This document shows positions 22,451-32,398 of a DNA stretch of 64,000 bases, piece by piece (position 1 is the first letter of the stretch; the number at the start of each line of letters is the position of its first letter). The notes under the pieces are model-generated. The model was given only the letters and a program-made list of their open reading frames with translations, did not search any database and was not told the origin of the DNA. The position numbers and the translations under genes were made by a program. The DNA comes from Macrophomina tecta (Eukaryota; Ascomycota; Dothideomycetes; Botryosphaeriales; Botryosphaeriaceae), in assembly GCA_024180945.1 (NCBI GenBank), contig JAKSGN010000036.1:496001-560000 (forward strand), in the 5' to 3' direction.

Positions 22451-24490
22451 CTACGCCATCCCACTAACCTTCCGCCTCGTAACCACCCCCACCAAACCCT
22501 CCTCCGCCATCTTCCCGCTCACTGCCCGGCCCCTCATCAATCCCAAATCGCCCGCCGCATCCCCGCCATCCACGTCGACACCGCTCCTGCTGACGACCCG
22601 CGGACTGCTTTCCACGCGCTCGTATCCGGGGCGCTCCGGGCTCTTGCCCATCGCGCGCTTCGTGCCGCCACCATTCGCGCCCAGGCCTAACCGATGTCCC
22701 AGCAAGTTGTGGTCATTATTTTTATTATACTTTCCTGCGATACCATCAGGCGCAGAGCGCAAATCGCCGTAGTAGCGAGGCGTGCCCCTGCCATTGCGCG
22801 TGGGGCTGCGGGACGGAGACGAGAAGTTCGAGTAGGTGCCGGCGGGTTCGCTGCCATTGTAGTGGTTCTGGCCGGGGAAGTAGCCCCAGGCGTCGGTAGT
22901 GCGGGTGACGGTGCTGTTGATGGTGAGGGCGCGGCCAATGCCTGAAGAGTGCTCTGACGAGATGGAACCGACGGCGGATTGGAAGGGCATGGGTGGCGGG
23001 GGCGTGCCATTCTTGGGCGAGGGCGTGGGTGGGTTCATGCGGAGTGGCTCGGGGCGCAGGTGGCCGGTCTGCTCGCCGTCGGAGAGGGGGGAGAGTGGGC
23101 CGGCATTGGCGACTATGTCAGCGTAGAGGGCGGTGTCGTCGTCGCGCTCGAAGCTGTAGCGGCGGACGAGTGGTTGGTTTGCGGTGGGTTCGTCGTCGTC
23201 GGACGCGGCTTCGGCTTCGGGGTAGACGAACCAGTTGTCGCTCTTGAGGCTCTGGTGTTTGGAGCGAGCAGGGGAGCGTTCGGGCGAGGAGGAGGGAGAC
23301 ATGGAGTCGTAGCCGCCAAGTGAATTGGCGGAGAGCTTGATGGGCAGGCTCTTCAAGTCGAGCTTTGTGGGGCTTACGCTACCGGTGCGGCTATTGACAT
23401 TGCTGCGAGAGGCACGGCTTGAACGAGGCTGCTGGTAAATCTGGTCTGGCAGGTATGTGCGGGACTCGCGAGCCGAGTGGGGGTTGTGAGGGTTGTAGTT
23501 GCAGTCCGAGTTCCTCCGCGAGCGCGCAAACGGCATCGTCCTGACATCGGGCATCATTGGCTCATCCTGAGCGTGGGACGATCTCGAAGGGCTGGACACG
23601 TAGGTACTGCCAGACATGTCGCTGAAGCGTTTCTCTGGAGGAGAGGTGATCTCGGACAAAGAAGAGGTTTTGTACTTGTGCTTGGTGCCCCTGCGTGATG
23701 TCAAGTTGTCCTCAAGCGGGTTCATGTCTGGCGGGAGGCGCGCAATCTTGCGGAAGACGAGAACGAGATACAATCCAAGCCCAATTGCGAGCAGATGGAG
23801 CGCTCCAACGGTGACGGAAGTTAGCCACGTGCTGAGGAGGAGCTTGTTAGTAGCGTCCTCGGCGGTGAAGAATGATCGCCATCTTCCTTCTGTGCCAGGC
23901 GCCTCGGCCAGATTGGTCTTGGCTAGCATGGCCGTGAAGACATAGAAAGGAATCAGGCCGGTGTCGATGATCAGAGTGAAGAAGTGGTAGCTGGCCGAGC
24001 TCGAAGCGGTCCGGCTCTTGGCGGGGCGGATAAGGTGGTAAACTGCGTAGAGACAGCAGAGGATATCGAATGCAGCCTGTTGACTGTTAGGAGACTTTGA
24101 TTGGGGTGCAATCTGCAGAGCGCCTACCGGCACGCGGATGATCCAGCCCTCGGTATCTTGAGTTCCTTTGATGCAGATGACGCAGATGAGAAGGCCAACG
24201 GCGCCGATCAATTGGAGGACGCGCAAAGTTAGCTGAGCGACCCGCACCCATTTGATGGCGACCTTGGTCCTTGGATTGAAGGGCTTCACATTGCTCTGGT
24301 AGGGAGTGACCAGGTAGCTGTCGGGATGCTTGTTGAAGTCGATCAACGGGCCGTCCTGCTGCTTGGGCGGAGGCCTTTTCGGCGGCATGCGACTCGCTTT
24401 AGTGACGGCCTTGGGATCGAAGCCATAGAGAGTGTCCGAGGTCGCAGAGAAGCGCTGCGGCGGCTCGTACATGTAAGGCTGGGAAGGCAT
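22451..24490 (-). CDS. Four-TM membrane protein with long disordered cytosolic tail
   Basis: The frame is open from ATG 24490 to the stop at 22451, but 24127-24077 is almost certainly a 51 bp intron: donor GTAGGC, a CTAAC branch site, acceptor CAACAG. It happens to be in frame and stop-free. Spliced length is 662 residues. Four hydrophobic segments lie at about 90-108, 122-138, 151-173 and 199-229, after a cytosolic N-terminus with a PPKRPPPK patch. The last ~430 residues are Ser/Pro/Arg-rich with many SP and RxxS sites (for example SPSRSPTR), suggesting a phosphoregulated tail. The topology recalls MARVEL-like or cortical membrane proteins, but I cannot assign a family. The gene is divergent from the adrenodoxin reductase gene, with 624 bp between starts. 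Confidence 0.82.
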   Translation of the reverse strand: MPSQPYMYEPPQRFSATSDTLYGFDPKAVTKASRMPPKRPPPKQQDGPLIDFNKHPDSYLVTPYQSNVKPFNPRTKVAIKWVRVAQLTLRVLQLIGAVGLLICVICIKGTQDTEGWIIRVPVGALQIAPQSKSPNSQQAAFDILCCLYAVYHLIRPAKSRTASSSASYHFFTLIIDTGLIPFYVFTAMLAKTNLAEAPGTEGRWRSFFTAEDATNKLLLSTWLTSVTVGALHLLAIGLGLYLVLVFRKIARLPPDMNPLEDNLTSRRGTKHKYKTSSLSEITSPPEKRFSDMSGSTYVSSPSRSSHAQDEPMMPDVRTMPFARSRRNSDCNYNPHNPHSARESRTYLPDQIYQQPRSSRASRSNVNSRTGSVSPTKLDLKSLPIKLSANSLGGYDSMSPSSSPERSPARSKHQSLKSDNWFVYPEAEAASDDDEPTANQPLVRRYSFERDDDTALYADIVANAGPLSPLSDGEQTGHLRPEPLRMNPPTPSPKNGTPPPPMPFQSAVGSISSEHSSGIGRALTINSTVTRTTDAWGYFPGQNHYNGSEPAGTYSNFSSPSRSPTRNGRGTPRYYGDLRSAPDGIAGKYNKNNDHNLLGHRLGLGANGGGTKRAMGKSPERPGYERVESSPRVVSRSGVDVDGGDAAGDLGLMRGRAVSGKMAEEGLVGVVTRRKVSGMA

Positions 24491-25114
24491 TGCGAGCCGG
24501 GCGCAAAGAATGACGGTGCAAAGAATGGAGAAACACGTGGGAACTCGAGGTGGGATCTGTCAAGACAAAGAGAGAAGAGTGGGTTGGGCTCGCTCGGCGC
24601 AAAGTTCCCTGCTTTCGGGGAGGCTGGTGGTGATATTGGCGGGGCGCGTACCTCGCGGCGTCTCCATGGCAACACGCGAGCGGGACAGCCATGCCGCGCC
24701 CATCAATCGCGGTTTGGGCGAGGGACCGGCCCCGATGGCGTTAGGCTGGACTGAAACGGGAGGGCGGCGGGTGTCCGGGCGTCGCGTGTGGTTGTGACGG
24801 ACAACGCGCGCCGGCCGATCCAGGCACTGCCTGCTCTGGATTGAGCGCGATGGCTGGCGTGGCCGCACCAGGGGCGCGTGCGGCTCTCCGCACGTTGATG
24901 CCGCGACTGACTCGCGGGAACGGCAGTTCGCTGCGTCGCGTCGATCATGACGACGGTGCCAGTGGTGTTGCTGCGGGCGCCCGGCCGCGGCGGCGGCGGG
25001 TCGCGGCGCGAGTGAGGCCGAGCAGCAAGCAGCGCGCAGCGAGATCGGCGCGTGCGATGACGCTGCCGTTTTGTGCCCGCGACGCGCCGCGAGAACCTCG
25101 AACAACACCAGAGA
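24491..25114. promoter_or_regulatory. Divergent promoter region
   Basis: 624 bp separate the ATG of the four-TM membrane protein (24490, minus) from the ATG of the adrenodoxin reductase (25115, plus). The region must hold both promoters. It is GC-rich and I see no clear TATA box. Confidence 0.5.
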
Positions 25115-26793
25115 ATGCGCGTCCTCCCCCGCCCCGCCCCCTTCGTGTGCCGCGCCTGCGCCCGCAGCCTGTGCGCTCCCGCCCGCTCCAAGGCCTCTCT
25201 TTTCCGCCCTCCGCTGAACGGCAGGCGCTATGCCACCGTCCGCAAAGAGAGCCGGCCCTTCCGCCTCGCCGTCATCGGTTCTGGCCCGGCCGGCTTCTAT
25301 TCCGCCTACCGTCTGATGGCCAAGATGCAGGATGCGGTTGTGGATATGTACGAGCACCAGCCTGTGCCCTACGGCTTGGTGCGCTTCGGTGTCGCCCCCG
25401 ACCATCCTGAGGTCAAGGTGAAACTGCCCGCCTGCTGCCATCACCGCCATCAGGTACTGAACATGCCCAGAATTGCCAGGACAAATTCGAGGAAGTCGCT
25501 GCGTCCTCGCGCTTCAATTTCATAGGCAATGTCGACGTCGGCACCGATCTCCCTCTGACCGATTTAAAACCCCACTACGATGCCATCCTCTTCTCCTACG
25601 GTGCCTCCAAGGACAAGGAGCTGGGCATTCCCGGCGAGAACCTCAACGGCGTATATTCCGCCCGCGCATTCGTAGGATGGTACAATGGCCTCCCCGAGTA
25701 TGCCGACCTACGCCCGGCGCTGCACCGCAAGTACGCCGTCATCATCGGCCAGGGAAACGTCGCCCTCGATGTCGCCCGGATCCTGCTGAGTGACGTGGAT
25801 GCCCTGCGGCACACTGACATTGCCGAACACGCCCTGGAACACTTGACCCGGAACAAGACCCAGTCGGTCAAGATCGTGGGCCGGAGAGGTCCTATGCAGG
25901 TGAGCACTAGCACGCCCGCCGTCACACCGACAACTAACGGTCCATAGGCTGCCTTCACCATCAAAGAAGTCCGCGAGCTCCTCAACCTCCCAAACGTCCA
26001 CTTCTCGCCCATTGATCCCACCTACTTTCCGCCCGCAGACTACAAGCTCAACCGTCAGATGAAGCGGCTCTCCAAAATCCTCTTTGAAGGTTCTCCCAAC
26101 GGCCCTCCCCGCTCCAAGGGCGCTAAGCGCTGGTCCCTCGACTTCAACCTCTCTCCATCATCATTCAACGCCACCTACCCCGAGAAGCCCGACTGTGTTT
26201 CGTCCGTTACCTTCCAGCGCACCGCCTTCACCCCCGACTCCGACCCCTTCGACCGAAATGCCCGCGTCGGCCTGACTGAGAAGCTGCAGACCAAGACCCT
26301 GACCGCAGACGTCGCCTTCCGTTCCGTCGGCTACAAGTCCGAGCCTCTTCCCGGATTAGACGACATTGGCGTGCCCTTTGACCAAAAGAGGGGCATTATC
26401 CCGAATGATGCCTACGGCCGCGTTACTACCATGGGCCACGTGCCCGGCATGTACGTCGCCGGCTGGGTCAAGCGCGGTCCGACCGGCGTCATCGCCAGCA
26501 CCATGGAGGATGCCTTTACCACCGCCGACTCCATCGTTGAAGACTGGGAGAAGGGTCAAAAGTTCTTGGACGGCGATGGCGCCGGCTGGGACGCGCTAAA
26601 GGCGGGGGTAAGGGATAGGGGTGGGAGGCCAGTCAGCTGGGAGGAGTGGAAGAAGATCGATGAGATGGAGAGGGAGTTGGGGAGGGCAAAGGGAAAGGAG
26701 AGAGTCAAGTTCGTGAGCAAGATGCAGATGCTGAATTTCTTGGATGGGACGTTCACGCCGAGCTTAACCAGGAAATCCCTTTCAGGGATGTAA
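25115..26793 (+). CDS. ARH1: Mitochondrial NADPH:adrenodoxin (ferredoxin) reductase
   Basis: FAD enzyme that passes electrons from NADPH to mitochondrial ferredoxin for iron-sulfur cluster and heme A synthesis (family knowledge, yeast Arh1 and mammalian FDXR). Exons 25115-25417, 25471-25899 and 25948-26793 give 525 residues. The N-terminus is Arg/Ala/Ser-rich and lacks acidic residues over the first 40 positions, as for a matrix-targeting peptide. FAD site GSGPAG is at 55-60, followed by VPYGLVRFGVAPDHPEVK. The NADP site is GQGNVA at 194-199 with VGRRGPMQ just after. GWVKRGPTGVI is the C-terminal family signature. Introns are 53 and 48 bp, one with a CTAAC branch site. It is very likely single-copy and essential in this fungus, by analogy. 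Confidence 0.95.
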
Positions 26794-27594
26794 ATAAGGG
26801 ATGTTTGATGGTCTCATTTACGTGCAACGTCCATTTCGAATGGACTATTTTAGGGTCAGCAGAGTCCGCGGACCGCGCTACGACGGGTCTTTTTGCAACT
26901 AGATTCAAAAAGGCCGGTCGATGCGCTCATGCTATACGTCCATTACACCACCCCATCTTCCTTTGCCCATAGGCGTCGCAAATGCAATGAATAACGCCCA
27001 GGATGCGGTGTCTGTACAGTTCGCATCCGGACTGAATGAGACGAGCCCGCCTGGGAGCTGGGTTATGTTGAAATGAAAGATGGCTGTGGCTTTCGGATGA
27101 CTTGGGTGGATCCCGTATAAGAGAAGCTACAGAGCTTTAAATCATCTTCAGAAGGCAGCTGGAAGCTGTTTTTGCAGCCTGCTGGCCAGTGTTTGGGCTC
27201 AAAGGCTTTGTGCAGATCTCTGTCGTTTTCGCCAGGATGAGAGTGAGCCGCTGCGACAGTATACGGTTGCACGGCCCCAATCTTTGCTCCATTGACTAGC
27301 GTGTGGTGCTTTACATGCAAATGCAGCCTCTGTGTTATAATTTGTTTGGCGTTTGCAGGCCCTGGAGCTCCATTAGGGGTGTTTGAGGGGGTCATTGCTT
27401 TGGACGCCTACTCCAACTTCTGCACCCGCGCACTGTTCTAGCGTCGATATGCCCAATCTAGATGAGATTTCGTAGCTTTCAAGCATCTCTGGGTATCGAC
27501 TTGCTTCATACATACATGCACGCGTGCTACGTAATATCACGGGCTCCTTCCACAGGGTTGATTAAGTGAGAAGGAGCTCTCCGTGGTTGCCATG
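26794..27594. other. Intergenic, no supported gene
   Basis: About 800 bp between the reductase stop and the lipase promoter. Only short frames without motifs are present. Confidence 0.4.
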
Positions 27595-27600
27595 TATAAG
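27595..27600 (+). promoter_or_regulatory. TATA-like element of the secretory lipase gene
   Basis: TATAAG about 73 bp upstream of the lipase ATG at 27673, in a purine/pyrimidine-skewed leader; a plausible core promoter for an inducible secreted enzyme. Confidence 0.4.
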
Positions 27601-27672
27601 AGACCGGCGCACCGCACACCTCCTTCTCTTCCTCGTTCTTCTTCATATACTGCAGCACCAGCATCATCCAGC

Positions 27673-29138
27673 ATGCATATGTTTATTCTTTCTCTCCTTT
27701 TCGCTGCTGTTCCAACCCTCTCCAAGCCGGGTGCCAACTTTAAAATCACCAAGGAAACCGCCGAGACTCACCAATGCGGTGATGCCTGCTACAAAGTTCT
27801 GCAAGTCACCATGGCTGCCGACCGCATTTCCGTTGGGACAAACTTCGACTTCGACTTCTACGCCGTCGCTAGCAACTTCTCCATCTCCAAGCCCGGCGAT
27901 CTCCTCAAGCTTGAGCCAGTTGACCCGGCCAGCCTGACCGTCATATCTGGAGTCTCGGTGTACCGCATTCAATACGTCTCCGAAGACCTGGACGGATCCT
28001 ATGTCCCCGCGACTGGCTACATTGCTCTTCCCTTCTCGTTGCCCGAGACCGGCGCTTTCCCCTTAATCGCTTTCAGCCACGGTACCGTCGGTATAAACCA
28101 TGGCTGCGCCATCTCGAACGGGCCAAAAATGTTCGACTATGACAACTGGAGCATTCTCAGCAAGCGCGGCTACGCTCTAGTTGCCACAGACTACGTGAGA
28201 ACATGCCCAACTTGCCCACCCCGAACCCACAACACTGACCCTTCCAGGCCGGCCTCGGCCCCAACTACACCGACCACAAGTACTGCGCCTTCCCCGCCCA
28301 CGCAAACGACCTTTTCCACTCCGTCACCGCCGCCCGCCAGGCCTTCGGCGCCGTCCTCTCCCAACAATGGCTCTCGGTCGGGCACTCGCAAGGCGGCGGC
28401 GCGGTGTGGAAGCTCGCCGAGGACATCGACCGCCTCGCGTCCACGCACCACGGCAACAGCAGTAGCAGCAACGAGGCCTCCAACTACCTAGGCACGGTCG
28501 CGCTAGCACCGGCTACCAAGGTCATCGACATGGCGCAGCTCGCGATTGCCCAGGCTCTGGAGAGCACGGACATCCACAGCAGCGCAACCGCCGCCCTCTT
28601 GCCGCTGCTCGCCCAAGGCGTCCAGAGCGTCTACCCCTCCTTCAACGCCTCGTCGCTCCTCGGTCCCGCCCTGCAGGCCCGCATGCGCCTCGCGGACGCC
28701 GCGCAGCTGTGCGTGGCCGGCGTCATGGGACTGACGCTGGATCTTGACCTGGGCGACCTCTTGGGCGCCGGCATCGCTGGCTTCCCGGAGGCGGACGGGC
28801 GGCTGCTCGCGGCGTGGCAGGACCAGATGGCGCCGACGAATGGAGCGCGGGCCCGCAGTCCGGTTCTGGTGGTGCAGGGGCTCAATGACACGGCTATTCT
28901 CCCGGAGACGACGGTGCAGGCGTGGGAGGACGCGTGCGCGGCCGGGAGCGAGGTGCACTTGATGCTGTATCCCAAACAAAGCCATTTTGGTGTGGTTGCT
29001 GCCGCTGCGCCTGATTGGCTGAGGTGGGTTGATGGCAGGTTCGGTGGCGTGCAGAGCGGTGGGAAGTGTACGAAGGTTACGAAGAAGGCTTTCGATTACA
29101 AGTATGCCAAAGCGGAGCCGGACGCACCAACTCTGTGA
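27673..29138 (+). CDS. Secreted lipase of the fungal secretory-lipase (LIP) family
   Basis: Extracellular alpha/beta hydrolase, predicted to cleave acylglycerols or related esters. Exons 27673-28194 and 28248-29138, separated by a 53 bp intron, give 470 residues. MHMFILSLLFAAVPTLSK is a good signal peptide, which decides the start over upstream in-frame codons. The oxyanion region FSHGTVGINHGC and the nucleophile elbow GHSQGG (Ser221) are present, with Asp388 in QGLNDT and His420 in KQSHFG completing the triad. The domain order matches the family, including a helical lid-like insert between Ser and Asp. Codon usage in exon 2 is strongly GC-biased. Substrate preference is not inferable. Confidence 0.9.
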
Positions 29139-29603
29139 GCGAGATGAAGACCGCGTGGTTGTTATTTGCGACGTAGCTCCTATACGTGATCTGCAAGAAG
29201 CAGGTCTCCCTTCTTCTACTCTCAGCTTAGCCCTGTTAGATTAATCCTCATACTCGTTACCGTTCTGTAATGCACTTCTAATGGTTGTGTCTTCGACGTG
29301 AACTTTTGCTCTATGATACTCATGAAGTATCCTATCCATTCATTGATCTTTCGGTACCTCTCTGTTTCTCTCCAGACCATTTGTTGGACGGCGCTTTCCA
29401 GGAGACACTTCTTTCTTTCTTGTCAGCGCGTTGCAGCAATCCCTCGACATGTTTCCCGCCCGTCACAACGCCCGTGAACATGCTCGCCGAAGTTTCTCCA
29501 CCAGTGCACTCGAGCATTCGACCGCATTCGCAAGGCAAAGATCTGCCGCCATCGCCTGATCGAATCATGGCACCGAAGCCGTGTGACTCAGTGCGCAACC
29601 CCG
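29139..29603. other. Intergenic, no supported gene
   Basis: About 460 bp between lipase stop and the F-box gene promoter; no coding signal. Confidence 0.4.
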
Positions 29604-29610
29604 TATAAAA
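29604..29610 (+). promoter_or_regulatory. TATA box of the F-box gene
   Basis: TATAAAA 107 bp upstream of the ATG at 29717; consensus match at the expected distance. Confidence 0.5.
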
Positions 29611-29716
29611 GCCATCCATCCACGCGCACACGCAACGCCTCCCATACACTTCGGAACTAGCGAGCCCAGCAAAGCCTATCCGCTCAACCGCCCATCCCCA
29701 AATTAGGAGGGCAAAA

Positions 29717-32117
29717 ATGCCAGAAACGGTTTGCCAGCTCTGCGGCGTCTCGTTCGAGCTCGCACGCTGCCGCCGGCCCACTTCGCCGCGTGCCCACGCC
29801 ATCGGCGACCCCTACGTCATGCAACACGGCTGGAGCAGCCCTTCTTGCGGCGCTGACGCCGGCGGCTGCACCGCGCGGCCGCACCCGCCCGTCTTCGCGG
29901 TCGAGGGGCCGACCTTCGAGCACGTGGCTGGGCCGGGATGCAGCCGCAGCGGCGGCTACGGGGGCTACGCGATCAGTTTCGAGGAGATGGAGGGATGTCG
30001 GGAGGTGCAATTCCTGGCGCCAAAGAGCGCGGAGGAGTGGGGAGAGGAGGTGGGGGATGCGGAGTGGGAGAAGGAGGGCGGTTATTTCCTCACGGGCTTG
30101 GGAGAGGGGGCCCCTGATGGTAACAGGGTAGATGTGTTGCCCGTAAGGCATGGGGTTGCGAGGGTAAAGGCGTCGAATATTTGGAAGCGGGTGAGTGGCT
30201 GCTGATCTCATTCGGCGTGTGGTATTCACTTTTTTGACGGGAAGGCTGCAGGAAACGCGGCTGCTGTTTGAAGCAGAGCAAGGCATGCTGGAAGATCATC
30301 CAGGCCTTGGTGTGGCCGACAGTGTCCCCTTCCACCCGTGGTGCTTCAAAGTATTCGAGTACATTTCTGCTCAGAAGCTCGGTGATGTCGACGCGCACGG
30401 CCTATTCATGTGGCGGGTACTTGACTGTTCATCCAATGAGGCCTTTTTTAAGAGTGTTTCGCGCGAGTTTGTGGTGCGGAATAACCGTAATCGCGCTTGG
30501 AACGGCGGCTGGCATCACGAGAGGGGGACTGAGTACCTCGCTGCCAATCCTCTGGACGTTCCTGGTTTGAAGAGCATCATTGACCAATTTCGCTTCAACC
30601 AGGAGATTGCCGGAGATTTTCCGTTAGACATTACCCGTCATGAGGAGCCCAACGAGGGAGAGGACAGCGCGAGACGTGTCGACTTGTTCCAGAGGCTTCC
30701 GTCTGAACTGAGGTTCGAAATATTGGAGTATCTTGCTTCAAAAGACGTTGCAAATCTCCGTCTCGTGTCTGGCGAATTCCGCCGGCTACCAGCCAGTTTG
30801 TTTCGACGCTTTCTGATAGAAGACATGCCCTGGTTTCTGGAGGCTCGGGGCCTTCCGGCCGACCAAGTACATTGGTTCCGTCTGTATCGCGCCGCGAAGC
30901 TCTACGGGGGCAATCTAAAGGGCCTGAAGAATAGAAAGCGTATTTGGGAAGACGTGGAAGAGATTGTGACGCGGACCTCCGCTTACCGCAGAGGCGGCGT
31001 CATCAGAGGGTGGGATCCTCAGAGTACCATGGCGCCGCGACAACCGCGTGTACCTTCTTGGGCCCAAATCTGGCCACCGGGCCCTCGGCCCTCCCAGGAC
31101 CTCTTTTTCTACCAAGCTGCGTCATATCTGGACTCGGCAGAACCGATCGGCGCATGGCTCGTGACGGATCCGCTGCTGGATATCAATGTCTCGCTGCCCA
31201 CCGGCGATTGCTGGCTCTCCGAACTCTGCACTCAACCCCGCTCATTCTGCTCATATAATGCCCGCGGGCTCAATGATTTCTTCGACTATCTCGTCGGCGT
31301 CTCCTTCCGCGACTCCATCGACCCGTGTTCTGAGCATGGCGTCGTCCCGTTCTCCAGCTACGCCTTCCTCTGCCGGCACCTGTATTACGCCAAGCTCGAG
31401 TTCCTTTGCGGCGAAGAACACGATAGAGAGGAAGCAGCAACACTCCCGCCGCTGTGGCGCCTCTGTGCTGCCGTGCTCCCGCCTGCGGTCCGCGACTTCC
31501 TGCTGACATTCGATGACCCAACCCGCTCGAATCCCGCAATACCGGGCTGGTCGTACGAAGTGACACTGGCGACTGAGGAAGAGGCTAGCGGTATTGATGA
31601 GATATCGGACCCGGTGCTCGATATCGTGGCCGATGCGGTGATCTTAGCTGCGTGTAGCGGCCACGCAGGAGTGTGCAAGGAGTTGAGGCGAGTGATGCCG
31701 GAGCTGCTGGACGCTGCCCAGGAGAAGATGGCGTCAAAAAGACAGCGGCTACCAAATTCTGGCACAGTTGACACTTTTGCGCGGGAGTTTGCTCGGTTGC
31801 TTCCAAGTGCAGTGGAGCTCTTGCCAGAGAGCGTTGCAAGGGAGCCAAGACCGCATACGCGGCGTGCAGTCGCGGGAGCGCGGCCGGCGTCACAGCAGCG
31901 CTGGGAGAAATCGTCGTCTCTCGCGATGAAAATTGCGGAGAAGGTGGCGCTGACGCAGAAGCCTGTTGAACACCCGTCGCTCAGGGTGTACACGGCGGGC
32001 TACGAGGAGGGGGGAAAGCTCTTCCATAACGAGTTTGGCCGATTTTGGTGGAGGAATACTCCTTTGATCGGTTGCCTCGAGGTGGCTAACATGGTATTGC
32101 GCTTTCTTAAATGGTAG
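29717..32117 (+). CDS. F-box domain protein
   Basis: Probable substrate adaptor of an SCF ubiquitin ligase. Exon 1 is 29717-30190 and exon 2 is 30252-32117, separated by a 61 bp intron (GTGAGT...CTGCAG); the product is 779 residues. The N-terminal half has features of a recurrent fungal family: a CQLCGVSF cysteine pair at the start, FEHVAGPGCSRSGGYGGYAIS, ECR-like EEMEGCREVQFL, then the VPFHPWCFKVF block. The F-box starts near residue 301 (VDLFQRLPSELRFEILEYL) and runs into RLVSGEFRRLP. The C-terminal ~400 residues have no recognised repeat and presumably bind the target. No target can be inferred. It is the third gene in a same-strand run; the stop is 281 bp before the aconitase X start. Confidence 0.88.
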
Positions 32118-32398
32118 AGCGCCTAGTGGTATTTGCTGGTAACGTAGGTGCTCGATGCTGGAAAACGGTTGGAAGAGGTGGCCATGAATTTCCTCCGGAT
32201 GCCATCCCACTTTTGGGTCTCTCCACTCCCTCCGCGTGAAGACTGCCCTACACGACAGGAGAGACCATCCCTCGCACTCAACAGAACCAGACTTTTCGTT
32301 GCGCTTTCCACCCAGCTCGCATTTCCATTCCTCACGCATAGTCTTAGAACGCTATCCCATCGGCAACACTGCTCGCCTTTTGCAGTATTCAGCGCAAC

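Noticed and set aside
24560..25450. 296-codon minus-strand frame across the divergent promoter and reductase exon 1
   Set aside because: Non-ATG start, no motif, and it overlaps a well-supported exon.
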